From: KBS50 sp042434095
Lineage (GTDB): Bacteria > Actinomycetota > Actinomycetes > Mycobacteriales > Micromonosporaceae
Reading direction: 5' to 3'
NCBI RefSeq assembly: GCF_042434095.1
Contig: NZ_JBHLUE010000026.1
Span: 248,001 to 312,000 of the forward strand
DNA length: 64,000 nucleotides
Shown one piece after another: positions 30,566-38,882 of this stretch. The notes beneath the pieces were generated by a model that made no database searches, was not told where the DNA came from, and saw only the letters and a list, made by a program, of their open reading frames with translations. Numbering within the stretch: position 1 is the stretch's first letter; every line of letters starts with the position of its first letter. Position numbers and translations under genes: made by a program.

Positions 30566-31573
30566 GTGTTGATCGGCGAGGTGGCTCGGCGGTCCGGGGT
30601 CAGCGCCCGCATGCTCCGGCACTACGACTCGCTCGGCCTGGTCCGGCCGACGGGCCGCACCGTGGGCGGCTACCGGGAATACTCCGGCGAGGACATCCGG
30701 CGGATCTTTCACATCGAGAGCCTGCGCTCCCTGGGGCTGTCGTTGCGCGACGTCAAGCGGGCGCTGGACGATCCGGCCTTCACCCCGGCCGACCTCGTCG
30801 CGGACCTCATCGAGCAGACCCGAGCGCGCATCGCCCGGGAGACGGAGTTGCTCACGCAGCTGCGGCGCATCGACGCCGCCGAGCCCCTCGACTGGACGGA
30901 CGTGCTGCAGGCCGTCGCGCTGCTGCAGGCGCTGGGGTCGGATAGCGCCGGGAAACGCCAGCGCGCGGCGCTGTCCGCGGTCCGGGCCGGTCCGGCGCCG
31001 GTGGAGGCGCTCGTCGAGGCCGCGTTGACCGAGACGGACCCGGTCGTGGCCGGAACCCTGCGGTGGGCCCTGGCGCAGGCGGGCGACGGGGGAGTGGCGC
31101 TGCTGGCCGAGGGGCTCCGCGCTCCGGCCGCCGAGGTGCGGAAACGTGCCGTCCAGGCCCTCGCCGAGATCAGGACCGCCGAGGCAACCGTACTGCTGCG
31201 CGGCGCCCTCACCGATCCCGACGAGGTGCTGCGCAGGTACGCGGCGCTGGCCCTCGCGCCGCGCGGCGTGGCCGAGGCCGTGCCGACGCTCATCGACATG
31301 ATCGTCCGGGAGACGAGCGACGCCGACGCGGCCGACGCGCTGAGCGCGCTGGCGGACGACCCCCCGATGGCGGAGCTGATCGCCGCCGGCCTCGTCGACC
31401 AGCTGGCCCGCGACACCACCGGCCCGGCGGCGCGACAGCGGCTGACCCAGGCGCTCGCCGACATCCCGGGGGACACGGCGGCGCGCGCCCTCACCGAGTT
31501 GAGCCGGGACGACGACCGTGCCGTCGCGCTGACCGCGACGTACGTGCTCACGCTGCGCGCGCGGCAACGCTGA
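30566..31573 (+). CDS. MerR regulator with C-terminal HEAT repeats
   Basis: A 335-aa protein. Residues 1-70 are a MerR winged helix (LIGEVARRSGVSARMLRHYD, SLGLVRPTGRTVGGYREYS). A coiled-coil linker (about 75-115) follows, then about 200 residues of HEAT-like repeats (GTLRWALAQAGDGGVALL, AEVRKRAVQALAEI, LRRYAALALAP). Ordinary MerR proteins end in a short ligand domain, so the HEAT extension is unusual and probably forms the sensor. It most likely binds the 19-bp-spaced promoter at 29859. Confidence 0.85.
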   Translation: MLIGEVARRSGVSARMLRHYDSLGLVRPTGRTVGGYREYSGEDIRRIFHIESLRSLGLSLRDVKRALDDPAFTPADLVADLIEQTRARIARETELLTQLRRIDAAEPLDWTDVLQAVALLQALGSDSAGKRQRAALSAVRAGPAPVEALVEAALTETDPVVAGTLRWALAQAGDGGVALLAEGLRAPAAEVRKRAVQALAEIRTAEATVLLRGALTDPDEVLRRYAALALAPRGVAEAVPTLIDMIVRETSDADAADALSALADDPPMAELIAAGLVDQLARDTTGPAARQRLTQALADIPGDTAARALTELSRDDDRAVALTATYVLTLRARQR

Positions 31574-31665
31574 GGCGAACGGGCGTCCGGCGGATCGGCG
31601 CCCCCGCTTCGTCCCCTCCGGATCACCGGTGCCGAATGTGGCATCGAGGCGCAACAATCCATCGC

Positions 31666-34350
31666 GTGGATCGACGTCGCCGCCGCGGCACACCGCCGAT
31701 GGATGCCACCGCGCTGGCCTCCGCGGCGGCGCTCGGCCTGTTGCTGGTCGGCGCGGCGATCGCCGGCCAGCCGGTCACCATCTTCAACGTCGAGGTCGCG
31801 CTGGCCGGGAACACCGCGCTGCGAGTGGTGGTGGGGGTGGCCGGCGCGCTGGTGTTGCTGGGCAGCGGCCTGCTGTGGTGGCGCCGGATGGTGTCGGCAC
31901 GCGAGGGGCAGGTGTCCAACGTGCCGCTGCGCCATCCCGGGTTCGTCGGCCGGCGCGCCGAGCTGGCGCGGCTCCGCGCCCAGCTCACCGCGGCCGGCCG
32001 GCGGCGGGAGCCGACGCTGGTGGTGGTCCAGGGTCCGGGTGGCGCCGGCAAGACCCAGCTGGCTCTGGAGTACGCCCACACCTACCGCCGCCGCTACGAC
32101 GTGCTGTGGTGGATACCGGCCGAGCGGCTGCCGGTGGTCGCGGACCGGATGAGCGCCCTCGCGGTTCGGCTTGGGGCCGTCGCCTCGGCCGCCGACCGGG
32201 GAGCGGTGGCCGCCGCCGCCGCGGCGCTGCGCGGCTTCGACCGCTGGCTGCTCATCTTCGATGATCCGCCCGACCCGGCCGTGCTGGGCGCCCTGCTGCC
32301 CGCCGGCGGCGCCGGGCACATCCTGGTCACCACCCGGGACCCGGCGTGGACGCAGCGGGCCAACGCGGTCAGCACGCTGGGCGGGCTGGCCCGGCCGGAC
32401 GCGGTCGAGCTGGTCTGCGCCCGTACCGGTAGCCGGGACCGGCAGCTGGCGGCGGACCTCGCGGCGGAGGTGGGCGATCTGCCGCTGGCGCTGGAGCAGG
32501 GCACGGCCTACCTGCGCAGCAGCGGGTTGGCCCTGGACAGCTACCTGCGCCTGCTTCGGGACCGGCCGCGGGCCACGCTCGACCGGGGCAGCCCGGGCTT
32601 CTACCCGCGCAGCCTTGTCGCGGTGCACGACCTGGCCGTGGAGCGGATGGCCCGCGACCAGCCGGCCGCGCTGGACCTGCTGCGGATGTCCGCCTTTCTG
32701 GCCCCCGACGCCATCCCGCTGGACCTCACCGTGCCCACCGACATCTCCGGGCCGGCGGACCCCGCCGGTTCTTCGGAGCCCGCGTCGGTCGCCGCCGACC
32801 CGGCGGATCCGCCGGAGCTGCGGCACGGCGACGCGGTCGCCGTGCTGGCCCGAGCCGCGCTGGTGTCGGTCCGGCCGATCCCCGGCCAGCCGGACGGCTC
32901 AGAGCTGGCCGTGCACCGGCTCACCCAGGCGCTGGTCCGCGACGGGCTGACCGCAACGCAGCGGCGGCACTGGTGCGCCGTCGCGGTCGAGGCGCTGGAC
33001 CGCGCCTTCCCGGCCTCACCGCACCGGTCCGCGGACTGGCCGCGCTGCCGGCAGCTGCTGCCGCACGTGCTGGAGGCCGTCGGGCACGCCGCGCGCGCCG
33101 GTACCCCGAGCGGTCCGCGCGCCCGGCTGGTGGAGCGGACCACCACGTACCTGCGGAACATGGCCCGGCTGCCCGAGGCCGCGGCGCTGCTGGATGAGGC
33201 CGGCGCGGCGCTCCCGGACGGCGCGGACGCCGCGGTGCTGCTGCGGGCTCGCGCGCGGGTGCGGGTCGACCTCGGCGATCTGGACCGGGCCGTCGCGGAT
33301 CTGCGGGAGGCGTTGGTCATCGGCATCCGTGCGCACGGACCGCGGGACCCGCAGGTGGCCGCCAACCTGCACGAGCTGGCCACCGCGCTGGTCGAGCGCG
33401 GTGACCTGGCCGAGGCGGACGCGCGGTACCGGCAGGCGCTGCAGCTGCGGGTGGCGGCCTTCGGGGCGGCCGACTGGCGGGTGGCGTGGACCCGGCGGGA
33501 GCTCGGCCGCGTACTGCGGAAACAGGGCGCCCTCGACGCGGCTCGGGATGAGCTCACGACGGCGCTGGCCGCCGACGAGCGGAGCTTCGGCGCCGACCAC
33601 TGGGGCCTCGCGGTGATCCATCACGAGCTGGGCCGGGTCGGGTTGGAGGCGCTCGACCTGGCGGCCGCCGAGCGGCACCTGCGGCGCGCGGCGGAGCTGC
33701 TCGACGGGGTGCACGACAACCGGTGGATCCGGGCCTGGCTGCGTGCCGAGCTGGCGCAGGTCGGCTTCGCCCAGGGGCGGCGGTGGGCGGCCCGGCGCGA
33801 GCTGAGGGCGGCGCTCGCCGAGTTGCGGGACACCCTCGGCGACCAGGACTGGCGGGTGGCGGACGTGCGGTGCGAGCTGGCCCGTGCGTACCGGCTCAGT
33901 GGCCGACCTCGACGCGGCCGCCGGTACGCGGAGGCGGCGCTGGCCACGCTGGAGGCCGGTGGCGGAACCGGCCGCGTGCAGTTCTCGGAGGTGCTGCGGG
34001 AACTGGCCGCCGGTGACCTCCGGTCCGGCCGCCCGGCGCGGGCCCGCAAACTGCTGGAGCGGGCGCGCGACCTCGACGAGCGGATGTTCGGGCCGGGTGA
34101 CTGGCGGGTGACGCTCGACCGGCGCGGCTTGGCCGCGGCCGACCGGGCGCTGGGCCGTCCGACCGCCGGGTCGCCCGAGCTGGGCGCCTCGCCGAGCGAA
34201 CGGTCCGGATTGGACGCTGTGGCAGCCGGCCCGCCCGGACCGGCGCCGGTCGGCCCGCCGGGACCGGACGCCCCGCCCGGGTGTCCACCGCCGCCACGGA
34301 CCGCCCAGCTCAACTTCGGCCCGGTGGAGGTGCCCGCGAATGCCCGATGA
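31666..34350 (+). CDS. Membrane-anchored STAND ATPase with TPR repeats
   Basis: An 894-aa protein: two N-terminal transmembrane helices (about 12-32 and 48-66), an NB-ARC-like ATPase with GFVGRRAELARL, P-loop VVQGPGGAGKTQLALE (about 124-139) and Walker B WLLIFDDPP. A winged-helix region follows, then tetratricopeptide repeats (e.g. LADLREALVIGIRAHGP, AANLHELATALVERGDLAEA, ELGRVLRKQGALDAARDEL) up to about residue 830 and a Pro-rich tail. STAND ATPases act as signal-dependent switches in regulation and phage defence. The GTG at 31666 or ATG at 31699 could be the start. It overlaps the aminotransferase gene by 11 bp. Confidence 0.82.
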   Translation: MDRRRRRGTPPMDATALASAAALGLLLVGAAIAGQPVTIFNVEVALAGNTALRVVVGVAGALVLLGSGLLWWRRMVSAREGQVSNVPLRHPGFVGRRAELARLRAQLTAAGRRREPTLVVVQGPGGAGKTQLALEYAHTYRRRYDVLWWIPAERLPVVADRMSALAVRLGAVASAADRGAVAAAAAALRGFDRWLLIFDDPPDPAVLGALLPAGGAGHILVTTRDPAWTQRANAVSTLGGLARPDAVELVCARTGSRDRQLAADLAAEVGDLPLALEQGTAYLRSSGLALDSYLRLLRDRPRATLDRGSPGFYPRSLVAVHDLAVERMARDQPAALDLLRMSAFLAPDAIPLDLTVPTDISGPADPAGSSEPASVAADPADPPELRHGDAVAVLARAALVSVRPIPGQPDGSELAVHRLTQALVRDGLTATQRRHWCAVAVEALDRAFPASPHRSADWPRCRQLLPHVLEAVGHAARAGTPSGPRARLVERTTTYLRNMARLPEAAALLDEAGAALPDGADAAVLLRARARVRVDLGDLDRAVADLREALVIGIRAHGPRDPQVAANLHELATALVERGDLAEADARYRQALQLRVAAFGAADWRVAWTRRELGRVLRKQGALDAARDELTTALAADERSFGADHWGLAVIHHELGRVGLEALDLAAAERHLRRAAELLDGVHDNRWIRAWLRAELAQVGFAQGRRWAARRELRAALAELRDTLGDQDWRVADVRCELARAYRLSGRPRRGRRYAEAALATLEAGGGTGRVQFSEVLRELAAGDLRSGRPARARKLLERARDLDERMFGPGDWRVTLDRRGLAAADRALGRPTAGSPELGASPSERSGLDAVAAGPPGPAPVGPPGPDAPPGCPPPPRTAQLNFGPVEVPANAR

Positions 34351-35656
34351 CCTGCTGATCGCCCCCGATGCGATGCAGCGCCTGCTGCACGAGCGGTGGG
34401 TGGCCCTGTACGCCGATCAACGCCCGCGCATCGACCTGTTCCACGGCGACGTGCTGGTGCCGCCGCCGCCCGCGGCGGCCGCGGCCCTCCGCGAGCTGGC
34501 CGACCGGGCGGCCGCGCCCGGCCGCGGCGGCCCCGACGACCTGGAGCTGCACCGCTACCGCTCGCCGCACCTGGTGGCGCCGGCGTTGGCCACCGCGACC
34601 GCCGGCTGGCTGCGCCGGGACGGGATACCGGTGGTCAACGAGACCCGGGAGGTGATCGTCGGGGTCGGGGTGACCCAGCTGACGGTGGCCCTGCTGCACG
34701 AGTTCGCGCGGGCCGGGCGGACCGTGCTGTTTCCGCTGCCCACCTACACCTACCCGCTGCTGGCGGCGCCGCAGGCGGGGCACCCGGTCCGGCTGCTGCG
34801 CCCCACCGGCGCCCACGCGGGGCACCGGTGGGATCTGGAACGGATCCGGCGGGCGGTCGAGACCTGGCCGGACATCGGGGCGATCTTCCTGGTGAACCCG
34901 GGCAACCCGAGCGGCGAGGTGCTCAGCGCCGAGTTCCTGCGCGGCCTCGCCCGGCTGGTGCTCGACCATCCGGATCTCGTGGTGATCGCGGACGAGATCT
35001 ACCGCGAGATGATCCTGGACGGCTCCCCGTTCACGGCCGCCGCGGCGGTGTCGGACGCGGGCCGCGCCATGTACGCCCGGACGATCACCCTGCGCGGGCT
35101 GGCCAAGTGTTACGGGCTGGCGAAGCTGCGCATCGGTGTGGCCGCCGCCGCCGAGGAACTGCTGGACCGGTTCTCGCTGCGCAGCTTCGTCTGGTTCAAC
35201 ACGGCCGCTCCCAGCGAGATCGACCAGCTGGTCGCGGCCGCCGTGCTCGACCGAACGCCGGAGTCCTACCACCGGAGCACCGTGCGCGCGTATCGGCGGC
35301 TGTTCCGGCTGGTACGGGCCGAGGTGGACCGGATCAACCGGGCCGTCGGCGTCGAAGCCGTGCAGGTGGTCCCCTCGGCCGCCGGCTCCTTCGCGCTGCT
35401 CCGGTTGACCGGGTTCCGGGGCCGGACCGGGCCGGACGCCGCGACGGCCTACCACAGCGATGCCCAGATCGCGGCCGACCTGCACGATCGGGGGGTGGCG
35501 CTGGTGCCCGGATCCGCGTTCGGCTACCCCCAGGAGGAGTTGCTGCTCCGGCTGACCGTCACCTCGCCCGAGGCGGATCTTCGGGCCGGGCTGGCCCTGC
35601 TCGGGGAGCTCACCCGGGAGGTCGTCGCCGCTCCCCGCGTGCCGGCCGCCCCCTGA
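34340..35656 (+). CDS. Class I/II PLP-dependent aminotransferase
   Basis: A 438-aa fold-type I aminotransferase. PLP-site features: VNPGNPSGEVL (Asn), VVIADEIYREMI (Asp/Tyr) and the Schiff-base lysine region TLRGLAKCYGLAKLRIGVA. The late arginine region FALLRLTGFRG probably binds the substrate carboxylate. The ATG lies inside the end of the STAND gene (11-bp overlap), so the two are co-translated, an unexpected partnership. Substrate unknown. Confidence 0.88.
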   Translation: MPDDLLIAPDAMQRLLHERWVALYADQRPRIDLFHGDVLVPPPPAAAAALRELADRAAAPGRGGPDDLELHRYRSPHLVAPALATATAGWLRRDGIPVVNETREVIVGVGVTQLTVALLHEFARAGRTVLFPLPTYTYPLLAAPQAGHPVRLLRPTGAHAGHRWDLERIRRAVETWPDIGAIFLVNPGNPSGEVLSAEFLRGLARLVLDHPDLVVIADEIYREMILDGSPFTAAAAVSDAGRAMYARTITLRGLAKCYGLAKLRIGVAAAAEELLDRFSLRSFVWFNTAAPSEIDQLVAAAVLDRTPESYHRSTVRAYRRLFRLVRAEVDRINRAVGVEAVQVVPSAAGSFALLRLTGFRGRTGPDAATAYHSDAQIAADLHDRGVALVPGSAFGYPQEELLLRLTVTSPEADLRAGLALLGELTREVVAAPRVPAAP

Positions 35657-35719
35657 ACCGGCCGACCGCTGGCCACCGTCGCCCGGGGCGAGCCGGCCGT
35701 CGGTCAACCGGCCGTGAGC

Positions 35720-35725
35720 TAATCT
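35720..35725 (+). promoter_or_regulatory. -10 element of leaderless GNAT gene
   Basis: TAATCT ends 6 bp before the ATG at 35732. Confidence 0.4.
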
Positions 35726-35731
35726 GCGCGG

Positions 35732-36277
35732 ATGGCAGACCCGGGAACCGCAGCGTGGCCGCCGGCTCCGATCAGGACCGGGCGGCTGGTGCTGCGGGAG
35801 TCCGAGGCCCGGGATCGTCCGGCGTTCATCGAGCTGTACGCCTCGCCGGAGGTCGGCGCCTACGTCGGCGGTCCTCAGCCGCCCGCCGAGCTCGACCGCC
35901 TGCCGGAGGTTCCGGGGCGGCGTCCCGGGCTCTTCGTCGTCGAACTCGGCGGAGCGATGATCGGCACGGTCATGCTGGAGCGGCGCAACCTGGGGCCGCC
36001 GGGCTGGATCCGTCCGGCCGCCGGCGTGGTCGATCTGGGCTACCTCTTCCTGCCCAGTGCCTGGGGATCCGGGTACGCCGCCGAGGCGTGCGCGGCCGCG
36101 CTCGACTGGTTCGCCGGCGCGTTTCCCGGTGAGCCGGTGGTGCTCTGCACGCAGACCGCCAACGACCGTTCGATGCGCCTGGCGGCCAAGCTGGGATTCG
36201 TCGAGGTGGAGCGGTTCGAGAAGTGGGATGCCGAGCAGTGGTTCGGCATGTGGTCGCCGGCGTCCGCGCCCGGGTAG
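35732..36277 (+). CDS. GNAT acetyltransferase (RimJ/RimL-like)
   Basis: A 181-aa RimJ-type N-acetyltransferase: TGRLVLRESEARDRPAFIEL at the start, GYLFLPSAWGSGYAAEACAAAL as the acetyl-CoA loop, and TANDRSMRLAAKLGF near the end. Target unknown. Its 3' half overlaps in antisense the last 80 codons of the EamA reading frame, part of which is probably not real. Confidence 0.88.
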   Translation: MADPGTAAWPPAPIRTGRLVLRESEARDRPAFIELYASPEVGAYVGGPQPPAELDRLPEVPGRRPGLFVVELGGAMIGTVMLERRNLGPPGWIRPAAGVVDLGYLFLPSAWGSGYAAEACAAALDWFAGAFPGEPVVLCTQTANDRSMRLAAKLGFVEVERFEKWDAEQWFGMWSPASAPG

Positions 36278-37179
36278 GAGGACGCCTCGCGGACCGGCTC
36301 GACCGCGCCGTGCCGACGCGTCGACCGGTTGAGGGTCAGCCGGAGCCCCGCCGCGGCGACGGCCAGGCCCAGCACGGTCGTGGCCGCGAGCGGCGCGCCG
36401 AGGATCGGCCAGGCGGCGATGGCGGTGACGGCGGGGACGACGAACAGCAGGCTGCTGGCCCGGGCGGCGCCGCGCTGCCGGATGAGGGCGAAGAAGAGCA
36501 GCGGGCCGACCACGCCGGGGATCAGGGCGATCCACAGCAGGGCTCCGACCGCGCGGACCGTCCCGGGAACCGCGAGGGAGCCGTCCAGGGGCGCCCACAC
36601 GGCCATCACCACCGTGGCGGCGGCGATCTCGGTGGCGGCGAGGGCGGCCGGTCCCGCGCCGGTCCGCAGCCGGCCCTGCAGCAGGGTTCCGGCGGCGAGC
36701 CCGGCCAGTCCGAACAGCGTCCATCCGAGGGCCGCCAGCGTCGGGGGCCGGCCGAGCCGGTCGGCCAGGGTGATGACGACCCCGAGGACGCCCAGCGCCA
36801 CGCCGAGCCAGTGCCGCCCCGACAGCCGGTCCCAGCCCAGCGCGGCGCCCGCGGCGGCGACGAGCAGCGGGGAGGAGCAGGCGATCAGCGCGGTGGTGGC
36901 GGCCGGCGTGCCGCTGGCCATGCCGATGTAGAGGCCGCCGAACTGCACGGTGAACAGCAGCACTCCGACCGCCGCGGCGGCGAGCAGGCCGCGCCCCCGC
37001 GGCCAGGCCTCGCGGCGGTGGACGGCGATCCCGGCCAGCAGGAGGCCGCCGATGACGAACCGCCAGAGGTTGGCGGCCAGGGGGGAGATCGATGACGTCG
37101 CGATCGATCCGCCGAGATAGCCGCTGCTCCACACCCCGATGAAGAGGATGCCGTCCCGATCCACATGTAACGACTTCAT
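36040..37179 (-). CDS. EamA/DMT family transporter (C-terminal part uncertain)
   Basis: A membrane transporter with about ten helices in two EamA repeats (FIGVWSSGYLGGSIATSS to TLALAGWTLFGLAGLAAG; VVMAVWAPLDG to LGLAVAAAGLRLTLN). Such proteins export small metabolites. Similarity ends near residue 298 (about 36285). The frame then runs 80 codons further, antisense to the GNAT gene, with no membrane or domain pattern; a lost stop or frameshift near 36290 would explain this. The ATG at 37179 lies inside an operator shared with the divergent CGNR gene. Confidence 0.8.
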   Translation of the reverse strand: MKSLHVDRDGILFIGVWSSGYLGGSIATSSISPLAANLWRFVIGGLLLAGIAVHRREAWPRGRGLLAAAAVGVLLFTVQFGGLYIGMASGTPAATTALIACSSPLLVAAAGAALGWDRLSGRHWLGVALGVLGVVITLADRLGRPPTLAALGWTLFGLAGLAAGTLLQGRLRTGAGPAALAATEIAAATVVMAVWAPLDGSLAVPGTVRAVGALLWIALIPGVVGPLLFFALIRQRGAARASSLLFVVPAVTAIAAWPILGAPLAATTVLGLAVAAAGLRLTLNRSTRRHGAVEPVREASSYPGADAGDHMPNHCSASHFSNRSTSTNPSLAARRIERSLAVCVQSTTGSPGNAPANQSSAAAHASAAYPDPQALGRKR

Positions 37180-37186
37180 GCGTTAC
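37167..37186. promoter_or_regulatory. Operator dyad 1 (EamA/CGNR gap)
   Basis: GTAACG, 8 bp, CGTTAC. The dyad spans the EamA start codon and would block its transcription or translation when bound. Confidence 0.65.
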
Positions 37187-37202
37187 ACCCTACTGTTCGC
37201 AG

Positions 37203-37222
37203 GTAACGCGTCAAGTCGTTAC
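37203..37222. promoter_or_regulatory. Operator dyad 2 (EamA/CGNR gap)
   Basis: A second GTAACG, 8 bp, CGTTAC, identical in arms and spacing to the first, 36 bp away and 9 bp upstream of the CGNR start. The repetition makes a chance origin unlikely. Confidence 0.65.
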
Positions 37223-37231
37223 ACTGGTCAC

Positions 37232-37780
37232 ATGAGTGAGTTCCGGACCGGGAACGGCGCGGACTGGCTGGACTTTCTGGCGACGCTGCTGGGCCGTTAC
37301 CGGCCCGCGCAGGTCGAGATGCTGGCCGACCCGGCCGCGCTGCGCGGCTGGCTTGGCGAGCACGGGATGGCGCCGGTCTCGGCCGTGACGAGCGCCGACG
37401 TCGACGCGGCGCGGCTGTTGCGGGAGGCGCTGCACCGCGCGGCCGCCGCCACGGTGCACGGCCAGCCACCCGCCCGCGAGGACGTACGGGCGATCCAGGG
37501 CGCGCTGGCCGCGGACCGGCCGCCGGGGATCCGCCGCGCCGGCACGACGCTCCAGCTGACCCGGCCCGCCGACGCGTCCGTCGCGCTGGCCTGGCTGGCC
37601 CGCCAGGCCGCCGTCGACCTCGCGGGCCCGACCCGGGAGCGGCTGCACGCCTGCGGTGACGACACCTGCTCCGGGATCTTCGTCGACCACACGGGCCGCC
37701 GGCGCTGGTGCTCGGACGAACGCTGCGGCGTCCGCGCCCGGGTCCGCGCCCACCGGGCCCGGGCCCGCACGGCCGACTGA
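37232..37780 (+). CDS. CGNR-type zinc-finger regulator
   Basis: A 182-aa protein with an ABATE-like N-terminal domain (DWLDFLATLLGRYRPAQVEML) and a C-terminal zinc finger: LHACGDDTCSGIFVDHT then RRWCSDERCGVRARVRAHRAR. The motif that names the family reads CGVR here instead of CGNR; the four zinc cysteines are present. ATG 37232 follows operator dyad 2. It is probably the regulator of the divergent exporter and of itself. Confidence 0.82.
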   Translation: MSEFRTGNGADWLDFLATLLGRYRPAQVEMLADPAALRGWLGEHGMAPVSAVTSADVDAARLLREALHRAAAATVHGQPPAREDVRAIQGALAADRPPGIRRAGTTLQLTRPADASVALAWLARQAAVDLAGPTRERLHACGDDTCSGIFVDHTGRRRWCSDERCGVRARVRAHRARARTAD

Positions 37781-37854
37781 TCCGGTACGCCGGGGACCGC
37801 CGGCGCCCGGGCCACCCCGGCAGAAATGCAGGTGGCCGTGACCTATCTCCTGGA

Positions 37855-37860
37855 TAGGGT
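37855..37860 (+). promoter_or_regulatory. -10 element of leaderless GNAT gene
   Basis: TAGGGT ends 6 bp before the ATG at 37867; a CCTATC/GATAGG dyad (37842-37858) overlaps it. Confidence 0.4.
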
Positions 37861-37866
37861 CGGGCG

Positions 37867-38376
37867 ATGCCCGAGCTGACGCGGTTGAGCGCCGACCACG
37901 CCCCGGCGGTGCTGGCCTTCGAGCTGACGAACCGGGCCTACTTCGCGGCCTCGATCTCCGACCGCGGCGACGACTACTTCGCCCGGTTCGCCGACCGGCA
38001 CGCCGCCCTGCTGGCCGAGCAGGAGACCGGCACGTGCGCCTTCTACCTGCTGTTGGCCGACGACGGCGCGGTGCTCGGCCGGTTCAACCTGGTCGACATC
38101 GCCGACCACGCCGCCGAACTCGGCTACCGAGTCGCGCAGCAGGCGGCCGGCCGCGGCGTGGCGACCGCGACCGTCCGCCGGCTGTGCCAGGTGGCGGCGA
38201 GCCGGCACGGGCTGCGAACCCTGCGGGCGGCGACGTCCCACCGCAACGTCGCCTCCCAGAAGGTGCTGACGAGGGCCGAATTCGTGCCGGTCGGCCCGGC
38301 CGACCCGGCACACCTCGGCGGCAAGCCGGGCACCTGGTACGAGCGGGACCTCCGGACCGTTCCGGGATACCGCTGA
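37867..38376 (+). CDS. GNAT acetyltransferase (RimJ/RimL-like)
   Basis: A 169-aa GNAT with ALLAEQETGTCAFYLLLADD, GYRVAQQAAGRGVATATVRRL (acetyl-CoA loop, about 90-110) and RNVASQKVLTRAEF. It resembles ribosomal-protein or small-molecule acetyltransferases. Leaderless by promoter spacing. It stands alone, 86 bp after the CGNR gene. Confidence 0.87.
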   Translation: MPELTRLSADHAPAVLAFELTNRAYFAASISDRGDDYFARFADRHAALLAEQETGTCAFYLLLADDGAVLGRFNLVDIADHAAELGYRVAQQAAGRGVATATVRRLCQVAASRHGLRTLRAATSHRNVASQKVLTRAEFVPVGPADPAHLGGKPGTWYERDLRTVPGYR

Positions 38377-38522
38377 GCGCCCGTCGCAGGCCGGCCGGTC
38401 CCGATCCCACCCTGCTGCGGCACGCGCCGCCGTCGTACCGGCTGCTGGCCGTGATCGGTCTGGTGCCGGGCTGGAAGAACAGCTGCTGACTGTTGCGCCA
38501 TCGGTTCTGACCGGCGGATGGA

Positions 38523-38729
38523 TCAGTCCGTGCCCGCCGGCGTCCCGAGCAGCTCGCCGCCGATGGCCCAGTGCTCGCCGGGCACCTCGTCGATGACGAC
38601 CCACACGCCCTCCCGGCGCTGTCCCGGGCTCCCGCAGGTCTCCAGGAACACGTCGGTGAGCCGCGACACCAGTTCGGCCTTCTGCGCGTGGGTCCGTCCC
38701 GGCATCATCTGCACAGTGATCATCGGCAT
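38523..38729 (-). CDS. 4-oxalocrotonate tautomerase-like protein
   Basis: A 68-aa tautomerase. The start at 38729 puts proline next to the initiator Met (MPMITVQMMPGRT), which after Met removal gives the catalytic Pro1 of the family. AQKAELVSRLTDVF is the conserved helix. A start two codons upstream (MAMPM) would bury the proline and is rejected. Such enzymes isomerise unsaturated keto acids. Confidence 0.88.
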   Translation of the reverse strand: MPMITVQMMPGRTHAQKAELVSRLTDVFLETCGSPGQRREGVWVVIDEVPGEHWAIGGELLGTPAGTD

Positions 38730-38830
38730 GGCCACATCGTACGGCGAGTCCGCTCCCGCTCCGCGTCGTCGGTGCGCGGCCGCTCGGGGGCGGCAACTCG
38801 ATGGGCGGACCGAGCCGCCGGCCGTCGGGC

Positions 38831-38882
38831 GCTGGCCGCCGGCGCTGGCCGCCGGCGCTGGCCGCCGGCGCTGGCCGCCGGC
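38831..38882. repeat. Tandem repeat, four 13-bp units
   Basis: GCTGGCCGCCGGC occurs four times without interruption, ending at the base before the ADP-ribosylglycohydrolase stop codon. Its copy number is probably variable by replication slippage. It could shorten or lengthen the 3' untranslated part only. Confidence 0.85.

Noticed and set aside
38377..38489. Possible peptide fragment ending LLAVIGLVPGWKNSC
   Set aside because: Too short, no recognised family and no ribosome site; treated as intergenic.
38831..38882. CRISPR array
   Set aside because: 13-bp units are directly adjacent with no spacers, and no cas gene is present.
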